A DNA stretch of 47,425 nucleotides from assembly GCA_016219175.1 (NCBI GenBank), contig JACRCD010000041.1:1-47425 (forward strand), in the 5' to 3' direction. Positions within the stretch are counted from its first letter, which is position 1; each line of letters opens with the position of its first letter. A model generated the notes under the pieces. It was not told the origin of the DNA. It did no database searches and worked only from the letters and a program-made list of their open reading frames with translations. This stretch comes from Deltaproteobacteria bacterium. GTDB lineage: Bacteria > Desulfobacterota > Desulfobulbia > Desulfobulbales > SURF-16. A program made the translations under genes and the position numbers. Below, piece by piece: positions 6,957 through 14,761 of the stretch.

Positions 6957-7593
6957 TTCGGGGACGGACCAAGCTATCCATTCAATATTTCGGGATAATT
7001 GTTCCAATAAACACCATTATCCAGCCCTATATCTTCTTTTTCAGTCTCAAAAAGCGAAACATACGGCGCTCCGGGCTCACGAAGCATAAATGCCCTTACC
7101 ATGTTCAGATCGACATAGATAAGGCATTGACGCAAATGGTCTCCGGTTTCGACAGCTGTTGCATGGTAACGATCTTCCCAGAAAGCTCCTTTCCTGTTTT
7201 TCCTCTGGTTGTATTCCTGGGCAGTCTGACCAGCCACTAACTGAATAGACCGGGGGATCACCTCTCCACCCTCCTTGTCGAAAACGAGCAGGTGAATGTG
7301 ATTGGAGGTGACAGCGTAATTCAGGATAAGAAGATTGTACCGCCTCCTTGCTTCAAAGAGCCACTGAAGCCATCTTTGCCGATCCTTGGGAAATTTTAAA
7401 AGAAATTCCCGTTTATGACACCGATGGGTTATATGCCAAACATAACCGGGGAAATAATGACGATTGGCTCTTGCCATACCAGCACCACCTAAAACGCGTG
7501 TTTTTCCCCCAAAAAAAGCATTATAGCCCTGAAATTGATCGTTTTTTATACATGATATTGTAACATATCAACTGGTTATCTTGGTCCGACCCC
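6957..7593. mobile_element. RAYT transposon unit with inverted ends
   Basis: CGGGGACGGACCAAG (about 6958-6972) and its near complement CTTGGTCCGACCCC (about 7579-7592) flank a RAYT gene. Right of the unit, the IS91-associated recombinase begins abruptly without its N-terminus. Left of it, an attC-like segment is cut short. This supports an insertion with deletion at this place. Confidence 0.6.
6974..7477 (-). CDS. REP-associated tyrosine transposase (RAYT), altered C-terminus
   Basis: This second RAYT belongs to another subfamily: MARANRHYFPGYVWHITHRC, the HUH motif in TSNHIHLLVFD, and AFWEDRYHATAVETGDHLRQCLIYVDLNMVRA, where the catalytic tyrosine is expected (IYVDLNMVRA). After MVRA the family usually continues with a conserved GVV..P..W..SGY block; here it reads FMLREPGAPYVSLFETE and ends at 167 residues. 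The tail therefore looks rearranged or truncated. The gene lies inside a unit with inverted GGGGACGGACC-type ends, its probable substrate. Confidence 0.85.
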   Translation of the reverse strand: MARANRHYFPGYVWHITHRCHKREFLLKFPKDRQRWLQWLFEARRRYNLLILNYAVTSNHIHLLVFDKEGGEVIPRSIQLVAGQTAQEYNQRKNRKGAFWEDRYHATAVETGDHLRQCLIYVDLNMVRAFMLREPGAPYVSLFETEKEDIGLDNGVYWNNYPEILNG

Positions 7594-7602
7594 AAAGCAC
7601 TA

Positions 7603-8388
7603 ATGCGCAAGCTGGTCGTCCATTACGACAAGTCCCCGGATCTCCTTACCGAAGATGAACTGCTCGACTACTTCATCATTCGCCAGGACGTCACGGCCTG
7701 GGCGCCGGCCACCATGCGCATCTGTTATTCCGGCATCAAGTTCTTCTTCAAAAATGTCCTCAGGCGGGAGTGGCATCTGCTCGCCCTTGCCCAGGCCCGC
7801 AGGGAAAGACGGCTGCCGGCCGTTCTCTCACGGGAGGAGGTCAAAAGGCTCCTGGCCCACGTCCAACCCTTCCACAACTATGCCTACCTGATGACCGTCT
7901 ATTCCTGCGGTCTCCGTCTCCAGGAAGGGTTGTTCCTCGAAGTCTCCGACATCGACGGGCAGCGCAAGATGATCCATGTCCATCGCGGCAAGGGAGCCAA
8001 GGACCGCTATGTCCCATTGCCCGAATCAACCTATGCCTTGCTCCGCCGCTACTGGACCACCCACCGCAACAAAAGGCTCATCTTTCCGGCAGTCGGCAGG
8101 GGCGGGCTGAATGGGCCGACCTCCGAAGTCCCCATGTCCATCGAAGGGGTGCAAGGTTCCTTGCGCCGGGCAAAGGTAATTGCCGGTATCAACAAGAAGG
8201 GCGTCTCCGTCCATACCCTGCGGCATTCTTATGCCACCCATCTCCTGGAGGCAGGGGTCAACCTCCGGGTCATCCAGAAAAATCTCGGCCATGCCAACAT
8301 CGAGACCACCATGATCTACCTCCACCTGACCAACGCCGGCATGGAGGATGCCTACCGGATCATCAACTCCGTCATGCAGGAGGTCTAA
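7603..8388 (+). CDS. tyrosine recombinase of IS91 element, N-terminally truncated
   Basis: This 261-residue phage-integrase-family protein has the core-binding segment ([35 protein letters not shown]) and a complete catalytic domain. The arginine is in [19 protein letters not shown], the box II residues in [33 protein letters not shown], and the nucleophile in MIYLHLT. Homologues next to IS91 transposases usually carry some 25-35 more N-terminal residues. Here an in-frame stop lies shortly upstream and the RAYT unit begins, so the front is lost. The ATG used is an internal methionine without a ribosome site. The transposase start follows after two bases. Confidence 0.85.
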   Translation: MRKLVVHYDKSPDLLTEDELLDYFIIRQDVTAWAPATMRICYSGIKFFFKNVLRREWHLLALAQARRERRLPAVLSREEVKRLLAHVQPFHNYAYLMTVYSCGLRLQEGLFLEVSDIDGQRKMIHVHRGKGAKDRYVPLPESTYALLRRYWTTHRNKRLIFPAVGRGGLNGPTSEVPMSIEGVQGSLRRAKVIAGINKKGVSVHTLRHSYATHLLEAGVNLRVIQKNLGHANIETTMIYLHLTNAGMEDAYRIINSVMQEV

Positions 8389-8390
8389 TC

Positions 8391-9506
8391 ATGGGCGCCA
8401 TCACCGAGATCTTCCGGGCCTTCGGGCCACAATACCTTGCCCAATATCCAGACATGCCGCTTGCGCATAAGAAGACCATCAACGCCATCATCAATTGCCG
8501 TTCAGGAGAATTCGGCGTGGTTGTCTATCAATGCGACGGCTGCGGTCAACACCGCCTGGTCAACCGCTCCTGCGGCAATCGTCACTGCCCGCAATGCCAG
8601 TACAACAAAAGCCGTCAGTGGCTCGAAACCCAGCTTGAGAGGCGACTGCCCGGCCACCACTTCATGCTTACCTTCACCGTGCCAGAACAGCTCCGGCCCT
8701 TCTGCCGCAGCCATCAACGAGCTGCCTACGGCGCCATGTTCAAGGCGGCAAGCGGGGCGATTAAAAAACTGGTCAAAGATCCGCGCTTCATCGGCGCTGA
8801 GCTGCCGGGGTTTACCGCCGTACTCCATACCTGGGGCCGCCAGATGCAGTATCACCCTCATCTCCATCTCATCGTCCCGGCCGGCGGCCTGTCCGCGGAC
8901 CGCAACCGTTGGCTGCCGTCCGCCAATAATTTCTATCTGCCGGTCAAGGCACTCTCCAAGATCTTCCGCGCCAGATTCCGGGCCGAGATGATCCATTCGG
9001 AACTCGTCGGCAGCATTGATCCCACAGTTTGGAAGATCGACTGGAACGTCAATTCCCAGGCCGTGGGCGACAGCGAAGCGACCCTCAAATATTTGGCCCC
9101 GTACATCTTCCGGGTGGCCATCTCCGACTCCAGGATCATTGATGTCAAGAACGGGGAGGTCACTTTCTCCTACCGCAAGAAAGAAAGCAACCGGCCACGC
9201 CGGACCACTGTCGATACCTTCGAGTTCATCAGGCGCTTTCTCCAGCATGTCCTGCCCTCTGGCTTCATGAAAGTTCGCCACTATGGTTTCATGAGCAGCA
9301 GTTGCGCTGTCTCGTGGGCCAAACTCCGCTTCCAGATCCTTACAGTTCTTGCCGCGCTCCAGGGCGAGAGGGTAAGCCTCACGGTCTTATCACCAGCAAA
9401 GAATCAGAAGCCCTCAATGCCGAAACCCAGGTGTCTCCTCTGCGGCGGCATGCTGCTGTATCTCTTCAGTCTGATTCCGGGTCAACCTTGCCGAGGGCCG
9501 ACCTGA
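8391..9506 (+). CDS. IS91-family transposase
   Basis: This 371-residue protein has an N-terminal zinc ribbon (CDGCGQHRLVNRSCGNRHCPQC, cysteines near residues 47-71), then GHHFMLTFTVPEQLR and the HUH-like metal site YHPHLHLIVPAGG. Downstream come the LKYLAPYIFRVAI tyrosine region and the MKVRHYGFMSS block. IS91-type enzymes move by single-strand rolling-circle transfer. The start at 8391 follows the recombinase stop by two bases; a much longer open frame extends back into the recombinase gene but is only an overlapping frame. The C-terminus (CLLCGGMLLYLFSLIPGQ) looks complete. Confidence 0.92.
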   Translation: MGAITEIFRAFGPQYLAQYPDMPLAHKKTINAIINCRSGEFGVVVYQCDGCGQHRLVNRSCGNRHCPQCQYNKSRQWLETQLERRLPGHHFMLTFTVPEQLRPFCRSHQRAAYGAMFKAASGAIKKLVKDPRFIGAELPGFTAVLHTWGRQMQYHPHLHLIVPAGGLSADRNRWLPSANNFYLPVKALSKIFRARFRAEMIHSELVGSIDPTVWKIDWNVNSQAVGDSEATLKYLAPYIFRVAISDSRIIDVKNGEVTFSYRKKESNRPRRTTVDTFEFIRRFLQHVLPSGFMKVRHYGFMSSSCAVSWAKLRFQILTVLAALQGERVSLTVLSPAKNQKPSMPKPRCLLCGGMLLYLFSLIPGQPCRGPT

Positions 9507-9757
9507 GAGGTTTGGGCCTCCGGCCTGCCAATTTTTTTCTCCGGAAACTCCAGCCAGGGGTAACGGAGAGGTATGCTCAAAATCAAGTTTTCAGGTACAA
9601 TTTAGAGCAAAAGAACTTCCCGTCATGACAATCCAACCATGACTCCAAGACCGGTTACGAGACAAATCGTCAGTCCGGTGGCCAATCTTTCCTTTGTGCA
9701 ATCCTCCTGAAAAATTCCCTCCGAGGCATTCCCCTATATAAAGTCAGGCCCGCGGCT
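9507..9757. other. non-coding gap after IS91 transposase
   Basis: I see no gene here. It holds the downstream flank of the IS91 element and a short CCTCCGGCC-T-tract hairpin-like word near 9515-9537. Composition changes from GC-rich to mixed towards the integron cassettes. Confidence 0.4.
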
Positions 9758-9815
9758 TCTTGAACAAAGGATTGAACGCGACAAAAAGCGTCGCATCAAT
9801 CCTTAATGGTTAGAC
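9758..9815 (-). repeat. short attC-like site, left end of recognised array
   Basis: A hairpin AAGGATTGA (9767-9775) / TCAATCCTT (9796-9804), with inner GCGAC-AAAAA-GCGTCGC, is bounded on the right by GTTAGAC (9809-9815). The left partner is weak (CTTGAAC). The gene at 9810-10877 ends inside it, as seen for other cassettes here. It is the last plausible site before the IS91 element. Confidence 0.5.
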
Positions 9816-10877
9816 CTTCAACCCAAGCTCTTTTTCCCAGTTTTCTAGTTCAGGAGGGTCAAGTAAATTAAAAATAAATAATTTTCTGTATTCCTCAGGG
9901 ATATGTTCTTTCATCTGTTCGAATTTCTTTAAATAGGACTTCTTTGCAGAAATATTATTCTCAACAACCACTATGAAATTGCATGATACATCTTGCCCTT
10001 GTGAACATTTTTCAATTAACACTCTGATGTCAGATAGTTCTTCATCTATATTAACCTCAGAAATTGGCATAGAAACATACCAAAAGCCATCTATTGATTT
10101 CCCTCTTTTTAGAGAAAACAAACTGAAGTGACCTTGCTCACGAGGTAGGGTAAAATCCTTATCGCCTCGTTTGAACCGACCGCCAAAAATTTCTTGTTTT
10201 TCGGCATTCTTTAGCTCGAGTATTCTTCTAAATCGGGTCCTTGCGTTTGAGGATGTATGACTTTGCGGTGTTTTAGGTGCTTTGCCGCTTAATATTTTAG
10301 TAATTTCATTTTTTAATTCGTCTCTTTCTGCTTCGACCTGAGATAATTTATTTTCAACTACACTGCCAAGACGGTCGAGAACTGGATTGTCAGGACGCTC
10401 TGGTTCCTTATTAATTTCTTGCAGAAACGTCTTAATTCTCTTTTTAAAAGTAGCAGCTCCTTTGGCACTAGTATCATAAATAATTGTTCTATATTCACGT
10501 AGATCAGATGGAATATCATCTAAATTTTGGGAGATAAGTATTGTCCTTGGCCTAAGGCTATGCCTAACGCCTAATTCATAAAAAACATTAGGATTTTGCC
10601 CGGTAAGATCTGCTATAACTATGTGTGAAGAATAAATATTTTCAAGAATATCATTTATAAAGGAACCTGATCTATTTATATCATCAGCCCTTATGATTGA
10701 ATATTTATATCCTGATTCATCAAAGGCAGGTTTTATAATATATTCAAGAACTTCTTTGAATTTCGCATGTAATTCCGTGCCTTCTTTTCCTATGGGTGAG
10801 ATGACAAAACATATATTCTCTTCCACAGTTCCTGATTTATTAGCAGTCTTTTTTTTTGCTGAAATTTTAGTTCCCAT
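9810..10877 (-). CDS. cassette protein with nucleoside-deoxyribosyltransferase/TIR-like domain
   Basis: This 355-residue protein starts with a Rossmann-like domain: ICFVISPIGKEGTE, then IIRADDINRSGSFINDILENI and IVIADLTGQNPNVFYELGVRH. These blocks are typical of the nucleoside 2-deoxyribosyltransferase/TIR-like superfamily, in which a glutamate (here in FYELG) acts on N-glycosidic bonds. A predicted coiled-coil (about 165-195) links to an uncharacterised C-terminal part rich in aromatic and charged residues. Proteins of this kind occur in anti-phage settings, but the role here is inferred. The start at 10877 is chosen because earlier codons lie in the attC. The gene is strongly AT-rich, unlike the core genes, which indicates foreign origin. 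Confidence 0.75.
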   Translation of the reverse strand: MGTKISAKKKTANKSGTVEENICFVISPIGKEGTELHAKFKEVLEYIIKPAFDESGYKYSIIRADDINRSGSFINDILENIYSSHIVIADLTGQNPNVFYELGVRHSLRPRTILISQNLDDIPSDLREYRTIIYDTSAKGAATFKKRIKTFLQEINKEPERPDNPVLDRLGSVVENKLSQVEAERDELKNEITKILSGKAPKTPQSHTSSNARTRFRRILELKNAEKQEIFGGRFKRGDKDFTLPREQGHFSLFSLKRGKSIDGFWYVSMPISEVNIDEELSDIRVLIEKCSQGQDVSCNFIVVVENNISAKKSYLKKFEQMKEHIPEEYRKLFIFNLLDPPELENWEKELGLKV

Positions 10878-10891
10878 ATTGTTTCCTAGTA

Positions 10892-10983
10892 GGTCAACGA
10901 TCAAGCTGAGTAGCGGCGGCCAAGGACAGTGCCGAAGACGGTAACGCCTTCGTCCCGCCGTCTACTCAAGCGCCTGGTTCGGC
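10892..10983 (-). repeat. attC site
   Basis: GGTCAAC at the left and GTTCGGC at the right bound a 92-base imperfect palindrome with AGTAGCGGCGGCC / CCCGCCGTCTACT-like arms. It separates the deoxyribosyltransferase-like cassette from the two-gene cassette to its right. Confidence 0.75.
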
Positions 10984-10998
10984 GTTTTTTTTATGATT

Positions 10999-12249
10999 TT
11001 ATGGACGTCCCTTGTCCTTTATTTCTGAACTCTTTAAATCCGTTGTAAAAGACATCATCTTGGCGTATTCATGGAGATCAAATTTTACGTCAAACACGCG
11101 ATAGATATCTTCTTTAATACGATACAATGAAGGTAATCTTGATAACAGTAAGTAATAAAACGTGTTTCTTTTTCTTTTTATTAATAACGATGCCAATTTT
11201 TCCGGTACTGAAACTGGTAATTCAAACGAAATACCTGCAATGCCAAGTTTAACCTTGGCTCCCGTTTTCATCGTGTGCATATTAAACACATTTTTTGTTT
11301 GTGTTTTTATTATCTGTGCAATTCTAACAATCTCTGGACCATTCCCAATTCGAAGATTTTCTTCAAGCTCTGCTACATTCCAACGAAACTCTCGCGCGCC
11401 AGTGGAATTCCTAATGTCAATCGTGTGTTGAAATAAATCTTTTGGTGTTTTTGATTCATAAAGAGCAAATGCCAATACAAAAGGAAACTCTATATCAAAA
11501 AAACTAGCAAATGTTTCTGATAACCCTTGATTAACTTCCGTTATAACTTCCCCTTTTATTAATGACATAGCCAACTGTGAACTAACTATTGGTGGGTTCG
11601 TGTGCCGCAAATCATCATATATACTGATAGGAGCCCTTAAACAGAAAGGTGAATAAGGAATTTGTAGTATTGTGCTGATATCTTTATAGCAGAACGTTCC
11701 AAAACTTAGAGATGTTATCACTTGAGCTACACGAGAACTAGGGTCTTCCATCCATAGATTATCTGATTGTTGAATAATGTTTTGGAGTTCTTTTTTTTGA
11801 TCATTTATTAAAAAGTGATTGAACGGATGTTTATTAAGCTTATTATAATTCTTTGCAACTTTTAAAATTACTCCCTCAAGACATTCATCCAAAACAGAAT
11901 CAATAAAATATTGAAACGTTGGGCTTTTTACGTATTCAAACACCTTTTGTGATGAGTAAACATATATTTCATTGATTAGTTCTTCAGAAAAATCAATAAA
12001 TTTAATAATTCCGTTCTCATATGCACTACGCAACTCAGCAATGTTCATCCAATATTCAGCATGCGATGGCAAAGTTAAAATATGATCATAGCAAACAAGA
12101 GCCTCCATTAATTGAGCAAGACAAACTAACTGTATCGGCAATAATTTTTGTCTTTCAGTGTAAGTATCACCATGGGAGCATATTGCGTATGCAGCATTTT
12201 GTAGCGTTATTCCATCAAGGATACATGAATTTTTGGTGATGTTTTCCAT
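10999..12249 (-). CDS. unknown protein, second gene of a two-gene cassette
   Basis: I do not recognise this 416-residue protein. It is soluble by appearance, with no signal peptide or transmembrane segment, and is mostly helical in composition. Visible local features are an N-terminal NAAYAICSHGDTYTERQKLLP segment, a central KTPKDLFQHTIDIRNSTGAREFRWNV block and a C-terminal lysine-rich tail. It begins 11 bases after the stop of the zinc-ribbon gene, so the two are probably co-translated and work together. Both are AT-rich (well below the flanking genes), consistent with capture from another genome. No ribosome site is strong. Confidence 0.75.
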   Translation of the reverse strand: MENITKNSCILDGITLQNAAYAICSHGDTYTERQKLLPIQLVCLAQLMEALVCYDHILTLPSHAEYWMNIAELRSAYENGIIKFIDFSEELINEIYVYSSQKVFEYVKSPTFQYFIDSVLDECLEGVILKVAKNYNKLNKHPFNHFLINDQKKELQNIIQQSDNLWMEDPSSRVAQVITSLSFGTFCYKDISTILQIPYSPFCLRAPISIYDDLRHTNPPIVSSQLAMSLIKGEVITEVNQGLSETFASFFDIEFPFVLAFALYESKTPKDLFQHTIDIRNSTGAREFRWNVAELEENLRIGNGPEIVRIAQIIKTQTKNVFNMHTMKTGAKVKLGIAGISFELPVSVPEKLASLLIKRKRNTFYYLLLSRLPSLYRIKEDIYRVFDVKFDLHEYAKMMSFTTDLKSSEIKDKGRP

Positions 12250-12260
12250 AACTAAATATG

Positions 12261-13160
12261 CTATTGGCCTATACCTGGCTTTATTGGATTAAAGGTTAAT
12301 CTACTCTTGTCTTTGCACCACGTTATTACAGCGTCTATAACGTCAGTTGTCGTACTTCCAGGATTGAAACTATAATAAGCAGAATCTGTTAACAAATCTT
12401 CTAATAGCATAAAAAGATCAATTTCTGGCCCAATAAAATGAGCTACTTCATGAGATGATTTATAATTCGATAAAGCAAATTGAACGTTTTTCCGTCTAAA
12501 CTGCCAATTAGGCTTAAAATTAAGATCAATGGGTGTTGTGTGTACACAAACTCCTGATTTAATAGGTAACATATCATTTCGGAGATAAGAATAATATCCT
12601 GAGGTTATTTCAAGATCTACATTTATAAGATCCGTTTTCACCACCTTCTCAAATCCAATTGTTTGCATATATATTGGAAATCGAAAAAATGATTGCACAG
12701 AAACCATATACTCACTTTGATATGATCTACCTATTTGCTTAAACCCAAGTTTAAACAGTTCAGAATAAGCTTGATTGACACCAATTTCTGGCAATGAATG
12801 CATCACCATGGAACAAAAATCTTGTATACAGTAACTAAAGTGTATCCAGTTTTTTTTCAAAATATTCAACGTTATTGGTGTGATATCTTCTATTTTTCCT
12901 GTCGCGACAGTGATAGCTTCTCTTGGGTTTTTTAGTTTAACTATGTTGTTTGCAAGAGAAAGCATATGCTGGATTAATTCAGTAGCTCGCTCGATAGTTA
13001 AATAATTCCCAGTAAGCGGACCCCCAAAAACTTTATCAGCCACATCAAGAACAGGATAAGCAATATCGCTTCGATATTTTTCTAGTAAAATTTTGAAGCC
13101 ACATATTGGACATAAACTATTTTCTGACATAAATTCTGAACAATGGTTGCATGCTGACAT
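12261..13160 (-). CDS. unknown zinc-ribbon protein, first gene of a two-gene cassette
   Basis: This 299-residue protein begins with a four-cysteine zinc ribbon: CNHC (residues 4-7) and CPIC (residues 17-20). The rest has no motif I can name; LLEDLLTDSAYYSFNPGS and AVITWCKDKSRL near the end are the most conserved-looking blocks. The start at 13160 is taken because the upstream frame is merely the translated attC. It is encoded with the 416-residue partner downstream inside one cassette. Zinc-ribbon starters of two-gene cassettes are often sensors or adaptors, but no role is shown here. Confidence 0.75.
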   Translation of the reverse strand: MSACNHCSEFMSENSLCPICGFKILLEKYRSDIAYPVLDVADKVFGGPLTGNYLTIERATELIQHMLSLANNIVKLKNPREAITVATGKIEDITPITLNILKKNWIHFSYCIQDFCSMVMHSLPEIGVNQAYSELFKLGFKQIGRSYQSEYMVSVQSFFRFPIYMQTIGFEKVVKTDLINVDLEITSGYYSYLRNDMLPIKSGVCVHTTPIDLNFKPNWQFRRKNVQFALSNYKSSHEVAHFIGPEIDLFMLLEDLLTDSAYYSFNPGSTTTDVIDAVITWCKDKSRLTFNPIKPGIGQ

Positions 13161-13173
13161 TGGAAACCTTCTG

Positions 13174-13266
13174 GCCGAACGCCAAGGGTAACCTGCGGCG
13201 GCCACTGAACTTGCCGCGATTAGCGCAACGCTGCTCCCCGCCGTCTGGTTGACCCAATTGTTGGGC
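13174..13266 (-). repeat. attC site (major family)
   Basis: GCCGAAC to GTTGGGC, 93 bases. The interior (GGTAACCTGCGGCGGCCACT ... GCTGCTCCCCGCCGTCTGG) is nearly the same as in the sites at 18250, 18845 and, partly, 16156, so these belong to one homogeneous family. Confidence 0.9.
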
Positions 13267-13315
13267 ATAGTTTATATATTTACAGATCATGCAAAACGGA
13301 AACATAGTCCATGAA

Positions 13316-14620
13316 CTATTTTATTCCGATTTGTGTAACTATTTGAATCGCTGGACGTTTAAGAAGTTCTACGATTGCGTTAATGCGTTGTAGCTCATCC
13401 GCTGCTAAAACCACAACCATATCTACCGACCCATAGGTAAACGTAGCTTCAATTACTTCAGGAAATCCAAGTAGCATTTTCCTGGTACGTACACTATCTT
13501 TCATTGATTCAAATTTGAGGTTGATGTAGGCACGAAAATTTCCACTTTTAAATTTGTTTTCAACAGCGTTTACGTTATGGCCAGGTTTCCATCTATTCCA
13601 AATAGTATTAATAAGAAGACGAGATGCGTGTTCAATGTTTCTATCTCGTAAGTCGAGATATGCCACACTACGAAGGAGAGGCGGAAGCTCCACATCTTCG
13701 AGAAGAATCGGGAGCAATACGGCACCACCTTCTCCTGAAAGTTGGCGTGTAAGTGCTACGCTAAGTTCCTTTCTCGACCACTGGCTATTGAGAGACTTAT
13801 TTGAGATGAAAAATACTATGAAATCAGATAAGTCTAATCCATGTTCAATTGTTTGAATTAAACTATCGCCAACTTTTAGTTGTGCCTCGTCAATCCAAAC
13901 TTCAATATTATCTGCGCGAAGACGGTCGGCAACTTCTCTGACTAATTCCTTATCAGAATGTGAGTGACTTAAAAAGACTCTGGGCTTCAAATCACTTCTT
14001 AAAGTAGCTACCGCTCTCAATGACTGACGAAAAATTGATAAAGCGCGCTCACGCGAAATACCAAGTTCTTCTCCCTCATTTAATATTTCATTAATATCAG
14101 AATGTTTTAGTTTACTAGGGGTGGTACGAACTTCCTCAGATTCTTCGATAGTGTCTATAGCGCGAGCAAGGTCGGCTGCAACTGATACGGCGAGATCATG
14201 CCCGTCTTTAAACGTTGCAACAGTATGTCGTTCTTGTAGTAGACCTTTCCAACGATCAAGCTTTCTGATTTTTTCCGGGTCCCTCTCAATGTTTTTTGGA
14301 AGAACAGGAACATTTTCATCCAGCATGTAGACTATGCACGGTTTTCCTAAATTAAATCCTTCCTCATATTCTGCTTCTGAAAAAGAGATATCAAGATCAG
14401 GAACCAAGCTTCCATAACGGTGTCCGACAACAACAACCAGAATGTGACTCCTGCGAACTTCCTCAAGACATGTATCAATTGGCAGGCCGGGGCGAGCTCC
14501 AAAAAATTCCATCGAGTCATGTCTAAGCTGTAGTTTCCTGACAGCTTCAAGGACAGCCTCTCTCTCCCCGACAAGATCTGCAAATGTACTGCAAATAAAT
14601 ACTGTGAGTCCCTGCTTCAT
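13316..14620 (-). CDS. DUF4062-TIR-RAM-like fusion, candidate NADase effector
   Basis: This 434-residue cytoplasmic protein has three parts. Residues 5-100 match DUF4062 (VFICSTFADLVGEREAV, LVVVVGHRYGS, SEAEYEEGF). Residues 213-340 are a TIR domain: RVFLSHSHSDKELV, VWIDEAQLKVGDSL, and SLNSQWSRKEL carrying the likely catalytic glutamate E285. Residues 362-434 look like an Lrp/AsnC-type RAM ligand domain (FRAYINLKFE, VIEATFTYGSVDMVVVL, VTQIGIK). Prokaryotic TIR effectors often degrade NAD+ in anti-phage defence; the terminal ligand-type domain could sense a small molecule or drive oligomerisation. It is the only gene of its cassette. AGGA lies about ten bases before the ATG. The overall architecture is unusual to me. 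Confidence 0.85.
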   Translation of the reverse strand: MKQGLTVFICSTFADLVGEREAVLEAVRKLQLRHDSMEFFGARPGLPIDTCLEEVRRSHILVVVVGHRYGSLVPDLDISFSEAEYEEGFNLGKPCIVYMLDENVPVLPKNIERDPEKIRKLDRWKGLLQERHTVATFKDGHDLAVSVAADLARAIDTIEESEEVRTTPSKLKHSDINEILNEGEELGISRERALSIFRQSLRAVATLRSDLKPRVFLSHSHSDKELVREVADRLRADNIEVWIDEAQLKVGDSLIQTIEHGLDLSDFIVFFISNKSLNSQWSRKELSVALTRQLSGEGGAVLLPILLEDVELPPLLRSVAYLDLRDRNIEHASRLLINTIWNRWKPGHNVNAVENKFKSGNFRAYINLKFESMKDSVRTRKMLLGFPEVIEATFTYGSVDMVVVLAADELQRINAIVELLKRPAIQIVTQIGIK

Positions 14621-14634
14621 GTTTTATTGTTCCT

Positions 14635-14761
14635 GCCCAACGCTCCGCATAACTTGCCGCTTGGCTTCCACCAATGGTGGCAGAAGGCAAGCTTTTTAAA
14701 ATCGGACAAAATATCGATACGACCGTTGGCCAAGCGGTCAACGTTGATGCGGTTGTTAGCC
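14635..14761 (-). repeat. attC site
   Basis: GCCCAAC (14635-14641) and GTTAGCC (14755-14761) bound a 127-base imperfect palindrome (CGCATAAC / GTTGATGCG arms, an internal CCACCAATGGTGG hairpin). The stop of the DUF4365 gene falls inside the right end. Confidence 0.85.

Larger units (their letters stand above)
7594..9530 (+). mobile_element. IS91-family element with tyrosine recombinase, 5'-truncated
   Basis: Two consecutive genes, a tyrosine recombinase and an IS91-type transposase, form the usual two-gene IS91-like unit. The left end is missing because the recombinase lacks its N-terminus. The right end is not sharply visible; the stretch 9507-9757 holds no gene and may include the element's terminus. 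GC content is high compared with the AT-rich cassettes to the right. Confidence 0.75.

Noticed and set aside
7770-9506. A 578-codon open frame covering the IS91 transposase
   Set aside because: The first 200 codons overlap the tyrosine recombinase in another frame and have no transposase similarity; the true start is 8391.
12261-13268. Long form of the zinc-ribbon protein starting at 13268
   Set aside because: The extra N-terminus is translated attC (the same peptide pattern as at 18388).
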